Positions 33,780 to 43,631 of a stretch of DNA of 61,614 nt are shown here, one piece after another. Every line of letters begins with the position of its first letter. The first letter of the stretch is position 1. The stretch is from an uncultured Erysipelotrichaceae bacterium (GTDB lineage: Bacteria; Bacillota_I; Bacilli_A; Erysipelotrichales; Erysipelotrichaceae), in assembly GCA_944327105.1 (NCBI GenBank), contig CALVGN010000027.1:1-61614 (forward strand), given 5' to 3'. A program made the position numbers and the translations under genes. The notes beneath the pieces were generated by a model. The model made no database searches, was not told where the DNA came from, and saw only the letters and a program-made list of their open reading frames with translations.

Positions 33780-34394
33780 TCACTTGTGATGCTGGTTTAA
33801 CCATTGGATAATGGCTGAACCATCTCCACTATGGTAACACCAGCTGGTCAAACCCAGTGAAGATGCGGCATCACAGTTTACTTTCAAATCATCGATAAAC
33901 AGGCATTGGGATGCCTTCTTATCGGAATGATCCAATACATATTCGAATATTTTTAAATCTGGTTTGGCCATTTTCAGATCTGCAGAAATATACAAATCTT
34001 TAAATCGTTGGATATAGGGAATATATTGATCCAATACTTCATGCATGCGAAGTGGAGCATTACTTAATAAGATCAGATCCATATGATGGTCTAAACCATA
34101 TTGCACAACAGGAACCATATCACTGTTGATGCGAAGATTATACTTTGGCCATTGCTCGATCCCCTGTTTGATCAAGGGATATAAAGATGGATCATTGGTT
34201 TGACTAGCGACAGCATGGTACAGTTCATCTTCATCGATGGTCCCTTCATCCAATCGATGCCATAAATGGGAATGAAATAAATGATCGGCCACCCATTGGA
34301 TCTTTTGTGGATCATCACAAATCGCTTCTAATACTGGTTCGACCGTATAATGGGCCAATACATTGCCCATGTCGAATATCAATGTATCAATCAT
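33780..34394 (-). CDS. HAD-superfamily hydrolase
   Basis: 204-aa haloacid dehalogenase-like phosphatase. Motif I FDMGNVL near residue 7 (second Asp replaced by Asn-type pattern DxGN as in the YihX/AphA-like class), motif II LLSNAP near 110, Lys in MAKPDLKIFEYVL near 143, motif IV FIDDLKVNCDAA near 168. Substrate unknown. ATG 34394 is preferred (AGAAGGAG 10 bases upstream); ATG 34400 is possible. Located between polC and lspA, with two adjoining palindrome copies near 33793 and 33846. Confidence 0.85.
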   Translation of the reverse strand: MIDTLIFDMGNVLAHYTVEPVLEAICDDPQKIQWVADHLFHSHLWHRLDEGTIDEDELYHAVASQTNDPSLYPLIKQGIEQWPKYNLRINSDMVPVVQYGLDHHMDLILLSNAPLRMHEVLDQYIPYIQRFKDLYISADLKMAKPDLKIFEYVLDHSDKKASQCLFIDDLKVNCDAASSLGLTSWCYHSGDGSAIIQWLNQHHK

Positions 34395-34420
34395 ATTCAT
34401 CATACTCCTTCTGATCAAGA

Positions 34421-37400
34421 TTAAAATAAACTCATCTGATTGCGTTCCTGCAATCCATCCAATACATGCATCTTGCGTAATTTTTCGATCAAGGAAGTGG
34501 AAAGTTGTGTTCTGGATTTTAGATCCTCAATGGATAAAAATGGTTGGTTTTCACGAGCGGAAACAATGGATAATGCCACGTTTTCACCCAATGCATCCAT
34601 GGTCGTAAACGGTGGGATGATGGCTTTGGGATCATGGGGATCGATCGTAAATTCCGTGGCTTTGGATGCATACAGATCAATGGGTTTGATGGTATAACCA
34701 CGGGCATACATTTCCAATGTAACATCCAATGTATCCGCAATCGCCAGTTCCTTATCCGTCACTTCGTTTTTCGTATTGGGATTGCTGGCACGATTGCGGA
34801 TACTGTTCAATCGCGTCTGTATGGTATTGATATCACTGCTCATCGTTTCGATATCATATGCATCACAACGCAACGAGAAAAACGAAATGTAATAATATGT
34901 GGGATAGTGGACTTTGAACCAGGCGATACGGATGGCCATGATCACATAAGCGATGGCATGGGCTTTGGGGAACATGTATTTGATCTTCAAACAGGAGTCG
35001 ATATACCATTGGGGCACATCATGTTGTTTCATCAATTCGATCCATTCCGGCTTCAATCCTTTGCCCTTTCGGACACTTTCCATGATGGTGAATGCATCTT
35101 TGCTGGGCAATTGTTTATGCAACAGATAGGTCATGATGTCATCCCGACATCCGATCACTTCTTGTAAGGTGCAGGTTTTGTTGTGGATCAGATCGGCTGC
35201 ATTGTTGGCCCACACATCCGTGCCATGGGATAGACCAGAAATGATAATCAGATCCGAAAACGTATGTGGACGGGTCTCTTCCAAGATCTTACGCACGAAA
35301 CGGGTCCCAAATTCAGGCAAACCCAAAGCACCGGTCGGCTCATTGTAATAACGTGGATCGGCTTTTAATGCATCACAACTTGAAAATAATGAAATCGTGG
35401 CCGAATCATTCATGGGAATGGATTTTGGATCGATACCACTGATATTTTGCAACAAGCGCATGGCAGTGGGATCGACATGGCCGAGGATATCGAATTTCAA
35501 CACATTGTCATGGATATCATGAAAGTCGAAATGGGTGGTCTTCCATTCACTGGTGGGATCATTGGCCGGATATTGGACCGGGGTGAAGTCTTCGACTTCT
35601 TTGTCTTCGGGAATACAGATGATTCCGCCAGGATGTTGGCCAGTCGTTCGTTTGACACCGGCGCATTTGGCGGCGAGGTATTCCCGCATGGCTTTTTTCA
35701 TGGAGGTGATATGGTTGGTCTCACAATAACCGCTGACAAAACCAAAGGCGGTCTTATCGGCGACAGTACCGATGGTTCCGGCACGGAAGACATGATCTTC
35801 CCCGAGTACATCGCGTAAAAACAAATGCGCTTTGGGTTGATATTCACCACTAAAATTCAAATCGATATCTGGCACCTTGTCCCCTTTGAATCCTAAAAAT
35901 GTTTCAAATGGGATATTGTGGCCATTGCCATGCATGGTCGTACCACATTGTGGACAGGTTTTATCCGGTAAGTCAAACCCACTTGCAACACGATCATCTT
36001 CGATCCATTCCTGATAATGGCAATGTGGACAGACATAATGGGGTTTGAGCGGATTGACTTCCGTGATCCCGCTCATCGTTGCCACAAAGCTGGAACCGAC
36101 TGAACCACGGGAACCCACCAGATAACCATCATCATTGCTCTTTTTGACCAATAAATGTGAAATGTAGTAAATGACGGCATATCCATTGGAAATGATGGAA
36201 TGCAATTCCCGCTCTAGACGATCCGATACGATCTTGGGCAAAGGATCTCCATAGATCTTCTTGGCCGTTTCATAACAGATATCACTGAGTTTTCGATCGA
36301 CATCATCGATCTTGGGTGGGAATAATCCATCCGGTACCGGTTCACATACATCGATGCTTTCCCATAAGCGTTTGGGGGTATCAATGACCATTTCACGTTG
36401 CAATGTTTCATCATTCAGCCATTGAAAACAAGCCATCATTTCATCCGTTAAACGGAAATGCTGATCCGGTGCCGGATTGGCTGCACGCAATTCATCGTTA
36501 TAAATGTATAACGGATGACGGGCACCACCGATCCCCAATGTATTGATATAAATATCCCGGATGATTTTATCACGAGGTAAAAGATAATGGACATCACCCG
36601 TCGCAATAATGGGTTTATTGAGTTTTTGGGCCATCTCGATGATGCGTCGAAGGATCGCTTTGAGTCTCTCGTTATCCGGGATCGCATTGCGTACAATCAG
36701 ATTGCGGTAGTTCTCCAGTGGTTGGATCTCAATGACATCATAAAATGCCATGGTTTCTTGTAGCAATTCATCTTCTCGATTACAGGCCACTTCGAAAAGT
36801 TTTGAATTTTGGCAACCGGCCGAAACGATCAAGTTTTCGCGCCATGTTTGGATATCGGAGGGCAAGATCCGTGGCTCTGCCGCAGCTTCACCTTCTTGGG
36901 CTCCTTTACCAAATACAGCGATACGTTGGGTTTGGGAGAGGGTTTCGAGTTTATACAACGCTTTGATGCCCTGTTGATTTTTCGCCCAAAGATTGACGTG
37001 ATACGCTCTATTTTTTAAATAAGCTTTTTCGGCATTGAGGGCATTGAGGGCACTTAATGTTTGCACCCCTTTGCGATCGGCAGCCGAAAGCAATGCTGAA
37101 AATACATCCGCTAACACCGTTGCATCATAATCGGCACGGTGTGCCACGTCTTCATCGTAATCGATCTTAAATTGACGCGCCATGTTGCCAAGACGATATT
37201 GACGCCGTTCGGGATATAAAGCGCGCGAAAGATCGAGTGTATCGATCACCGGGTTGGTCAACTCGGCTTTACCGAAGCGTTTTAATTCAGCATTGAGAAA
37301 CGGATAGTCAAACGATGCGTTGTGCGCGACCAATACGCTGTCACCGATAAAATCCAGCAATTCATCCACCATTTCGTCAAATGGGCGTGCCCCATCGACG

Positions 37401-38770
37401 TCACTTTGATGGATATTGGTCTTGCTGACAATAAACTGCGGCAGTTCACGTTGGGGATTGATAAAACATTGCTTCCGCGCGATGATGACCCCTTTTTTGA
37501 TTTTGACGGCACCAAATTCGATGATCCGGTCGAAATAATTGGATAATCCGGTCGTTTCCAAGTCATAGACACAATAAGTCAGATCTGATAAATGGTGATC
37601 CGCTTTAAGATTGCGGACAATGGTGAAATGATCATCGACCATGTTCATTTCAACACCATAGATCGCTTTGAAATTACGCTGGGGATCTTTTTTTCGGATA
37701 TCGGCAACGGCCCGTTGGATCTTCGGGAATTCCTGAACCGCTATGTGATCGGTGATGGCGATGCCACAATGGCCGACATTATACGCAAATTTGACTAGAT
37801 CGGCGGCTTCGACCACACCATCCATTTCTGAAATAGTGGAATGCGCATGCAATTCGATGCGTTTGTCGTCGGCGTTATCGTGAAGTTGCTTTTGTTCCAG
37901 GATTTCGATCTTGGCGATTTTTAAGATGATCTCATGCTCATAGGTATCCATGACGAATTCACCATAGATCATTAAATGCATGCCGACTTTGATCGCATTG
38001 ATATCATCTAGGGTACAGGAAAAACCAGTGAACCGTTTCGCACTGATGGCACCATGATCATCATTGACCATCAATAGCTGCAAGGTGGTGCCGGGCTTGA
38101 CCTCTCGGTTTTCCACACTGAAGACATCACATTCGACCATGACATCTTTTTTTTCATATTGCACATCCGCTAAGGTTTCCAGACTGTATTTCTTTTTACC
38201 TGTGCGATAGGTTCCGCCATTGAATTTTTTCGGATTGGTGTTGCTTTTTGTAATGGATGCAGTGGTATCATCATTTGATAGCGGTAATTCCATTTTGATG
38301 GTTTCAACCAGTGCTGCAGGTTGAGTGTTTACCGTGGATAAATCAATGGATGCGATGGTCAAACCATAGTGGTTCAACAAATCCAAAAGATGTTGTTGAT
38401 CGATGGATGCCGCTTCTTGATCCAATTCATTGCCAAATTGCAGGTTCACTGTCCCTTGATGATAAGTTAGCGATGCTTTGGAAAGGGCGACGTTGTTGCA
38501 TCGATTTATCGCGGCATGAATATATGGCATCAGCAAAGCCAGCGTATACGTTGCTGGATCCATTTTGATCGTCAGTTGGATCGATGCCGGCGCAAAAAAA
38601 TGTTGCAGTCTTTCGATCAATGTTTCATAAATCGCAAACGGAACGAATTGGGTACTGGTCGCTACCAATTCCAATTGGTTGCACCGACGTGAAAAGATGA
38701 CCTTATCGATGATCAGGTCATCTTGGAAAATATCATCAATGGCAATGATCTGCTGCAATGTCTGGCTCAT
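34421..38770 (-). CDS. polC: DNA polymerase III alpha subunit, PolC type
   Basis: Main replicative polymerase with built-in 3'-5' exonuclease. The 1449-aa length is typical (Bacillus about 1437). Order: N-terminal domain, OB region, PHP domain start RIELHAHSTISEMDGVVEAA near residue 306, DEDDh exonuclease CVYDLETTGLSNY near 400, LVAHNASFDYPFL, second PHP part, palm with GSRGSVGSSFVATMSGITEV near 855, zinc cysteines YVCPHCHYQ and KTCPQCGTTMHG, and catalytic PDIDLNFSGEYQ near 945. Striking: no GGTYNRACC palindrome lies inside between 34345 and 38354, although neighbouring genes are full of them. Confidence 0.97.
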   Translation of the reverse strand: MSQTLQQIIAIDDIFQDDLIIDKVIFSRRCNQLELVATSTQFVPFAIYETLIERLQHFFAPASIQLTIKMDPATYTLALLMPYIHAAINRCNNVALSKASLTYHQGTVNLQFGNELDQEAASIDQQHLLDLLNHYGLTIASIDLSTVNTQPAALVETIKMELPLSNDDTTASITKSNTNPKKFNGGTYRTGKKKYSLETLADVQYEKKDVMVECDVFSVENREVKPGTTLQLLMVNDDHGAISAKRFTGFSCTLDDINAIKVGMHLMIYGEFVMDTYEHEIILKIAKIEILEQKQLHDNADDKRIELHAHSTISEMDGVVEAADLVKFAYNVGHCGIAITDHIAVQEFPKIQRAVADIRKKDPQRNFKAIYGVEMNMVDDHFTIVRNLKADHHLSDLTYCVYDLETTGLSNYFDRIIEFGAVKIKKGVIIARKQCFINPQRELPQFIVSKTNIHQSDVDGARPFDEMVDELLDFIGDSVLVAHNASFDYPFLNAELKRFGKAELTNPVIDTLDLSRALYPERRQYRLGNMARQFKIDYDEDVAHRADYDATVLADVFSALLSAADRKGVQTLSALNALNAEKAYLKNRAYHVNLWAKNQQGIKALYKLETLSQTQRIAVFGKGAQEGEAAAEPRILPSDIQTWRENLIVSAGCQNSKLFEVACNREDELLQETMAFYDVIEIQPLENYRNLIVRNAIPDNERLKAILRRIIEMAQKLNKPIIATGDVHYLLPRDKIIRDIYINTLGIGGARHPLYIYNDELRAANPAPDQHFRLTDEMMACFQWLNDETLQREMVIDTPKRLWESIDVCEPVPDGLFPPKIDDVDRKLSDICYETAKKIYGDPLPKIVSDRLERELHSIISNGYAVIYYISHLLVKKSNDDGYLVGSRGSVGSSFVATMSGITEVNPLKPHYVCPHCHYQEWIEDDRVASGFDLPDKTCPQCGTTMHGNGHNIPFETFLGFKGDKVPDIDLNFSGEYQPKAHLFLRDVLGEDHVFRAGTIGTVADKTAFGFVSGYCETNHITSMKKAMREYLAAKCAGVKRTTGQHPGGIICIPEDKEVEDFTPVQYPANDPTSEWKTTHFDFHDIHDNVLKFDILGHVDPTAMRLLQNISGIDPKSIPMNDSATISLFSSCDALKADPRYYNEPTGALGLPEFGTRFVRKILEETRPHTFSDLIIISGLSHGTDVWANNAADLIHNKTCTLQEVIGCRDDIMTYLLHKQLPSKDAFTIMESVRKGKGLKPEWIELMKQHDVPQWYIDSCLKIKYMFPKAHAIAYVIMAIRIAWFKVHYPTYYYISFFSLRCDAYDIETMSSDINTIQTRLNSIRNRASNPNTKNEVTDKELAIADTLDVTLEMYARGYTIKPIDLYASKATEFTIDPHDPKAIIPPFTTMDALGENVALSIVSARENQPFLSIEDLKSRTQLSTSLIEKLRKMHVLDGLQERNQMSLF

Positions 38771-38771
38771 G

Positions 38772-39449
38772 TTATTTCACTAATTTATCAAAGGCATTTT
38801 TGGCCGCCATCTGCTGGGCGGCTTTTTTACTATGGCCGCTGCCTTGTCCCATGATGATCCCATCCACCAATACTTCTTCTTCGAATAAAGGATTATTGGC
38901 TGGACCGCTGGAGCGGATCAAGCGATACGTCACGCTGGAGCGCCCGTCGGTTTGAACGAATTCCTGCAAACGGCTTTTATAATCTTCCAGATCTTCAACA
39001 CGGATGGCATTGATCTTATCTCGTAACGCCAATTCGAATACTTTGCCGGCGGCATCATAACCGTTAGAAAGATAGAGGGCTCCACAGAATGCTTCAAACA
39101 TATCGGCACAGATGCTGGGTTTGGTTCGACCACCATACTTTTCTTCCCCGCTGCCTAAATAAAGATACTGGTTCAACCCAAGCCGGATGGCACATTCACT
39201 CAATGATTCTTCACAAACTAAGCGTGCTCTGGCTTTACTCATCAACCCCTCATCCAATGGTGGGACCAGATGGAACAATTGATCGGAGATCCAGCATTGC
39301 AATACCGCATCGCCCATGAATTCGAGTCGTTCGTTATCGGCATTCATGTCATGTTCATTGGCGTAGGACGTATGGATGAATGCCTGACGGACCAAATTTT
39401 CCTGATTGACGCTGATCCCGAGTTCGTTTAACCAGTTAAATACACTCAT
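38772..39449 (-). CDS. rnc: Ribonuclease III
   Basis: 225-aa double-strand RNA endonuclease. Signature NERLEFMGDAVLQCWISD near residue 40 with catalytic Glu/Asp, further acidic pair in CADMFEAFCGALYLS near 110, and C-terminal double-strand RNA-binding domain (SRLQEFVQTDG to KKAAQQMAAKNAFDKLVK). One base separates it from polC. ATG 39449 chosen; ribosome site weak. Confidence 0.95.
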   Translation of the reverse strand: MSVFNWLNELGISVNQENLVRQAFIHTSYANEHDMNADNERLEFMGDAVLQCWISDQLFHLVPPLDEGLMSKARARLVCEESLSECAIRLGLNQYLYLGSGEEKYGGRTKPSICADMFEAFCGALYLSNGYDAAGKVFELALRDKINAIRVEDLEDYKSRLQEFVQTDGRSSVTYRLIRSSGPANNPLFEEEVLVDGIIMGQGSGHSKKAAQQMAAKNAFDKLVK

Positions 39450-39514
39450 GGCTACTATTCTACTCGATTGGACCAAACAATGAAAATGAAACTGCTTTAC
39501 ATATTCGAAACCAG

Positions 39515-39543
39515 ATAAAAGGCATGGACGTTTTGTCCATGCC
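39515..39543 (-). terminator. Intrinsic terminator after fakA (minus)
   Basis: GGCATGGAC (39521-39529) with GTCCATGCC (39535-39543); followed on the minus strand by UUUUAU. Separates fakA from rnc-polC. Confidence 0.82.
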
Positions 39544-39556
39544 TGAATGCGTGATG

Positions 39557-41173
39557 CTATTCAACGGATAAGATGTATGAATAGACCGGTTGATTGCCGT
39601 TTACCGTATCGACTTCCAGATCATAGGTGGATTCGATGTAATCGGCTAAACGCTGCCCATCATCTTCGCTGGCGCCTTCACCTAAAATCAAAGTGACGAC
39701 TTCACTTTCATCCGGGTCGATCATCAGATCGATCAATTGTTTGGCGGCATTGTATGCGGAATCGGCGATCACGGCGATGTTTTTGTCAAACAATCCCATA
39801 AAATCCCCTTGTTTGATCACCTTATCGTCAATGGTGGTATCTTTGACGGCATAGGTGATCTGACCCGAGCGCACATGATGGATGGCATTTTTCATTTCTT
39901 CCACATTAGTAGTCATATCGGCTTCCGGATTGAACATCAGACAAGCAGATAATCCCTGCGGGATCGTTTTGGTTTCAAAAACGGTGATGTCTTTGTCTTC
40001 CAATACACTTTGGGCCTGTTGCGCTGCCAGGATGATGTTGGAATTATTGGGCAGAATGAAGATATGTTTGGCATTGAGCGCATTGATGGCTTCGATGAAA
40101 TCTTGTGTCGATGGATTCATGGTTTGACCACCGCTGACGACGATGTCGCAACGATAATCTTTGAATTGCTGGACTAAACCATCCCCTGCCGCAACAGCGA
40201 TCAATCCATATTCTTTGGTTTCACCGGATGCATTTTTGACGATATTGTCATGCTGCTCGCTCATGTTTTCGATCTTCAGCTTGATGAATTCCCCATAGCG
40301 TTGGCCCAAATTGAGCGCATCACCGGGGGTCAATGTATGAACATGCACTTTGACGATGTCTTCATCATGCACGACCACGATCGAATTGCCCAGCTGGCCT
40401 AAGCGGGAGCGGAATTTATCTTCATTGAAGGAGTCGATATTTTGCGGATTCAAACGCAAAATGAATTCGGTGCAATAGCCGTAACCGTCTTCGTTATCGT
40501 CATTTTCAAAAGCAAGGATATCTTTTTTGACTTCGTTTTTCGTTTCGGCTTTGGTAAAGGGTTCCCCTTTCAATGCAGCTTCAAAGCCTTCCAATACTTT
40601 TAATAATCCAGTACCGCCACTATCCTTGACGCCGGCTTGTTTTAAAATGGGCAGCAATTCATCGGTATTGTCTAGACTTTCTTTGGCCTGTTCGACCATA
40701 TAATGCTGCACATCCAGCACAGTGGCATCCGGATTGGCATTGGCATAGGCCAATGTGTAATAGGCCGCTTCGCGGATGACGGTCAAAATCGTGCCTTCCA
40801 CCGGTTTCATGACGGCTTTATAGGCCACATAGGCACCATTATCGTATGCTTTGGCTAAAGCCAGCGCATCGATCTCGCTTTGATTTTGGATGGATTTGTA
40901 AAATCCTCTGAAAATCTGGGAGAGAATCACGCCGGAGTTTCCCCGTGCTCCCATCAATAAGCCCTTGCTTAACGCATTGGCAACGGTCGATAAATCATCC
41001 GCACCGCTGCTGGTGACATTGTCCAAACCACTGTTGAAAGTCATGGACATGTTGGTGCCGGTATCCCCATCGGGAACGGGGAAGACATTGAGCGCATTGA
41101 TGGCTTCTTCGTGGTTGCTTAAGTTGGCGGCACCCGAAGCAATCATTTCCTTGAATATTGTTCCGTTGATCAT
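39557..41173 (-). CDS. fakA: Fatty acid kinase catalytic subunit FakA (YloV, DAK2 domain)
   Basis: 538-aa dihydroxyacetone-kinase-like protein that phosphorylates fatty acids bound by FakB, feeding exogenous fatty acids into phospholipids. N-terminal DAK2 ATP-binding domain: FPVPDGDTGTNMSMTFNSGL near residue 30 and GARGNSGVILSQIFRG near 75; C-terminal half is the FakB-binding/DegV-like part (VSGGQTMNPSTQDFIEAINA near 345). Directly downstream of asp23 (yloU), the conserved pairing. Ends at the terminator 39515-39543. Confidence 0.92.
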   Translation of the reverse strand: MINGTIFKEMIASGAANLSNHEEAINALNVFPVPDGDTGTNMSMTFNSGLDNVTSSGADDLSTVANALSKGLLMGARGNSGVILSQIFRGFYKSIQNQSEIDALALAKAYDNGAYVAYKAVMKPVEGTILTVIREAAYYTLAYANANPDATVLDVQHYMVEQAKESLDNTDELLPILKQAGVKDSGGTGLLKVLEGFEAALKGEPFTKAETKNEVKKDILAFENDDNEDGYGYCTEFILRLNPQNIDSFNEDKFRSRLGQLGNSIVVVHDEDIVKVHVHTLTPGDALNLGQRYGEFIKLKIENMSEQHDNIVKNASGETKEYGLIAVAAGDGLVQQFKDYRCDIVVSGGQTMNPSTQDFIEAINALNAKHIFILPNNSNIILAAQQAQSVLEDKDITVFETKTIPQGLSACLMFNPEADMTTNVEEMKNAIHHVRSGQITYAVKDTTIDDKVIKQGDFMGLFDKNIAVIADSAYNAAKQLIDLMIDPDESEVVTLILGEGASEDDGQRLADYIESTYDLEVDTVNGNQPVYSYILSVE

Positions 41174-41188
41174 GTTTTAGCCTCTATC

Positions 41189-41548
41189 TTAAGAAATCTT
41201 CTTGACGCCCTGCACGAATACGTTGACCTGATGGATATCCTGGCGCAATGTTTTCTCCAGTTCATAGTAGAGCCGGTTTTGCAGTTCGTTGACAACTTCG
41301 GAAACACGGATGCCATAGGCCAGAATGACGTAGACATCGATGGAGATCCCTTCATCATTGGTTTTTACCACAATACCTTTGGAATAGTTTTCCTTGTTCA
41401 GCAGCTGGGCGATGCCATCGCGCAGTACCTGCTGGCTGGCGACACCGACCACACCATAGCATTCGGAAACCACAGCACCACATAATTGGGCAATGGCATC
41501 TTCGGAAATGGTGACCTTACCGAAATCGTTTTCTTTTTTGATTGGCAT
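41189..41548 (-). CDS. Asp23/Gls24 family envelope stress protein (YloU)
   Basis: 119-aa Asp23 family protein located upstream of fakA as in Bacillus yloU-yloV. The pattern GKVTISEDAIAQLCGAVVSECYGVVGV at the start and the IDVYVILAYGIRVSEVVNEL segment are typical. Start ATG 41548 follows TTGGAGGAAACAGT; the frame is open upstream without a site. Cell-envelope associated in characterised members. A second family member lies at 50397-50723. Confidence 0.92.
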   Translation of the reverse strand: MPIKKENDFGKVTISEDAIAQLCGAVVSECYGVVGVASQQVLRDGIAQLLNKENYSKGIVVKTNDEGISIDVYVILAYGIRVSEVVNELQNRLYYELEKTLRQDIHQVNVFVQGVKKIS

Positions 41549-41668
41549 ACTGTTTCCTCCAAAAACTCGTTTATTATAGCAATAAAGCAAATGGCTTGTC
41601 ACGTGGCCAAACCAAACAACCATGGTTCAAACTATGAAAAAATCATGAAAAGTAATGGATAAACCACC

Positions 41669-42730
41669 TTATTCACTGGTTACGGGGTTCACGGTGGTCT
41701 CTATGGTCGACCCATCGTCTGCTTCGTTTGCTTGATCTTCCGCTTCCACTTCGCAATTTGGCATTTCGATCGGATTGACGATGGTCTTGTTGCCATGGTT
41801 ATCGTAGATGAACTGACCATTGGCATCGGTGAGATATTGGATCTCGATGGGATTGCCGGCATCATCCAGGATCGGATTGCCGTCACAATCAAGAAAATAA
41901 TCGGGTTCTCGTTGTGGTTTTTCTTCCCACGGACAACTGCTGGTATAAACCACATCTGCACTGTCGGTAGCATAGATGCAATGCCCGTTGCCGCTTAAGT
42001 GGTTGACGATATCGACATAACGGTTCAATGTCACCATGGAAAAGCGGGATCCAATAAAATAATTGCCATCCGCCATCAGGATCTGGATCATATTGTCATC
42101 ATAACTGGTCGATAGACGAATGATTTCTGACATGGATTCGATCATGGTCGAATTCACATCTTCAAATGCACCAGCCAGATCGCGCAACTGATCTGCTTGA
42201 AAATCATGGATCAAGGGAATGGATGAAAGAATATCGGTCGTATAACTGGTCAATGGCGTGGTTGAACCATCGGTAAACAGAACGTACGGTTGGTCCATTT
42301 CATCCATGTAATAGCCAAGCGGCTGGTTTTCGACAAGACTTACCCATAATCCCCCATCTTTTTTAATACGGACTGTCGCGTGATCGATCCATGGCAATGA
42401 AGTGAGATTGTATTCGATCAATGGTGCAATATTCAAGATCATCCAGTCACTGGAATGTTCCTTGACCAACCGTTTGGCATAGATATCGGAAAGATAATGA
42501 TTGCCAAATATGGTGATCGATGGGGTTTTGGATAATGGTGAAATCAGGTACAATGCCACAAACAACCCGCTGACCAAAAGATACGCCACGATCACCATTC
42601 TTTTTTTGATGCGATAATATGCATCCGTCAATCGCGCATTGCGCTTTTGCGCAAAGATCGCTTCAGCATCCGAAGATAAAACCGGTTGTTGGGAATTGGG
42701 CTTGTTTTTGAATCGATCCAAAAATTTCAT
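41669..42730 (-). CDS. divIB: Cell division protein FtsQ/DivIB
   Basis: 353-aa single-pass divisome protein. Short cytoplasmic N terminus, membrane helix MVIVAYLLVSGLFVALYLIS (about 45-64), POTRA domain starting SITIFGNHYLSDIYAKRLVK, then the beta domain and an acidic C-terminal tail with a repeated 'NPI' pattern (DGNPILDDAGNPIEIQ). Follows murG-murB directly, the classic order. A TGGTTGAACCAT copy lies at 42259-42270. Confidence 0.9.
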   Translation of the reverse strand: MKFLDRFKNKPNSQQPVLSSDAEAIFAQKRNARLTDAYYRIKKRMVIVAYLLVSGLFVALYLISPLSKTPSITIFGNHYLSDIYAKRLVKEHSSDWMILNIAPLIEYNLTSLPWIDHATVRIKKDGGLWVSLVENQPLGYYMDEMDQPYVLFTDGSTTPLTSYTTDILSSIPLIHDFQADQLRDLAGAFEDVNSTMIESMSEIIRLSTSYDDNMIQILMADGNYFIGSRFSMVTLNRYVDIVNHLSGNGHCIYATDSADVVYTSSCPWEEKPQREPDYFLDCDGNPILDDAGNPIEIQYLTDANGQFIYDNHGNKTIVNPIEMPNCEVEAEDQANEADDGSTIETTVNPVTSE

Positions 42731-42734
42731 GGTC

Positions 42735-43631
42735 TTACCAATTGAATCGTTCCACTTCCATGATCAGATCGATATCCAGTTTGGATTTGACTTCCCGTTG
42801 GATCAGCTGGACCAGTTCATAAAAATCACTGGCTTTGGCATGGCCGACATTGACGATGAAATTGCAATGTTTTTCCGACACCATCGCATCCCCGATCCGT
42901 TTTCCCCTTAATCCCACCGCCTCGATCGCTTGCCAGGCCAGCATATCGCCGGGATTGCGAAATACCGATCCTGCGGATGGGAAGTCCAGCGGTTGGGAAT
43001 TGAACCGGCGTAACCGCCGATCATCCAGCAGTGCCAGGATTTTATCCGCATCGCCGGCATTCAAATCGAATTTGGCCTGCAGGATCACCCAATCACTGTG
43101 CGCCTGGAAAATGGATTGACGGTAACCAAAGGCACATTGCTTTTGGGTGAGCCAATGTGCACCGTTGCCATCATAAACCAATACCGAATTCACGATCTCG
43201 CTGATATCGTGCTTATACGCACCGGCATTCATATAGATGGCACCGCCGATCGTGCCCGGGATGCCGGCGGCAAACTCGAATCCACTCAATCCTTTTTTGG
43301 CCATGGCATAACTCATGGCAATGATGGAGGCGCCGGCACCGACGGTCAAGACGGTGCCATCGAGTTCATATTGGTTGACATACTTGTTCAAACAGATCAC
43401 GACACCGTGATAATTGGCATCGGATACCAATAAATTACTGCCGTTGCCGATCACCCGTACCGGCAGATCGGATCCATGCAGGATATCCAATATGGCGATC
43501 GCTCCAGCCACATTGAATGGATAAATCATGATCTCACAGTTGCCGCCGATGCGTAACGTGGTGCAATCGGCAAAAGAGCGGTTGTATTCAATATCACCGT
43601 ATACACTGATACGTTTCATCAATTCTTTCAT
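42735..43631 (-). CDS. murB: UDP-N-acetylenolpyruvoylglucosamine reductase
   Basis: FAD enzyme of peptidoglycan precursor synthesis. The 298-aa product is a type II MurB: TTLRIGGNCEIMIYP near residue 25, VRVIGNGSNLLVSD near 58, GFEFAAGIPGTIGGAIYMNAGAY near 122, catalytic Ser in PSAGSVFRNPGDMLAWQAIE near 220 and C-terminal Glu VMEVERF. ATG 43631 follows GGAAGGTGATCCATC. Overlaps murG by 38 bases. Confidence 0.96.
   Translation of the reverse strand: MKELMKRISVYGDIEYNRSFADCTTLRIGGNCEIMIYPFNVAGAIAILDILHGSDLPVRVIGNGSNLLVSDANYHGVVICLNKYVNQYELDGTVLTVGAGASIIAMSYAMAKKGLSGFEFAAGIPGTIGGAIYMNAGAYKHDISEIVNSVLVYDGNGAHWLTQKQCAFGYRQSIFQAHSDWVILQAKFDLNAGDADKILALLDDRRLRRFNSQPLDFPSAGSVFRNPGDMLAWQAIEAVGLRGKRIGDAMVSEKHCNFIVNVGHAKASDFYELVQLIQREVKSKLDIDLIMEVERFNW

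Noticed and set aside
41577..41668. Terminator after divIB near ATGGTTCAAACTATG
   Set aside because: The repeat is imperfect and no stable stem with U run could be drawn.
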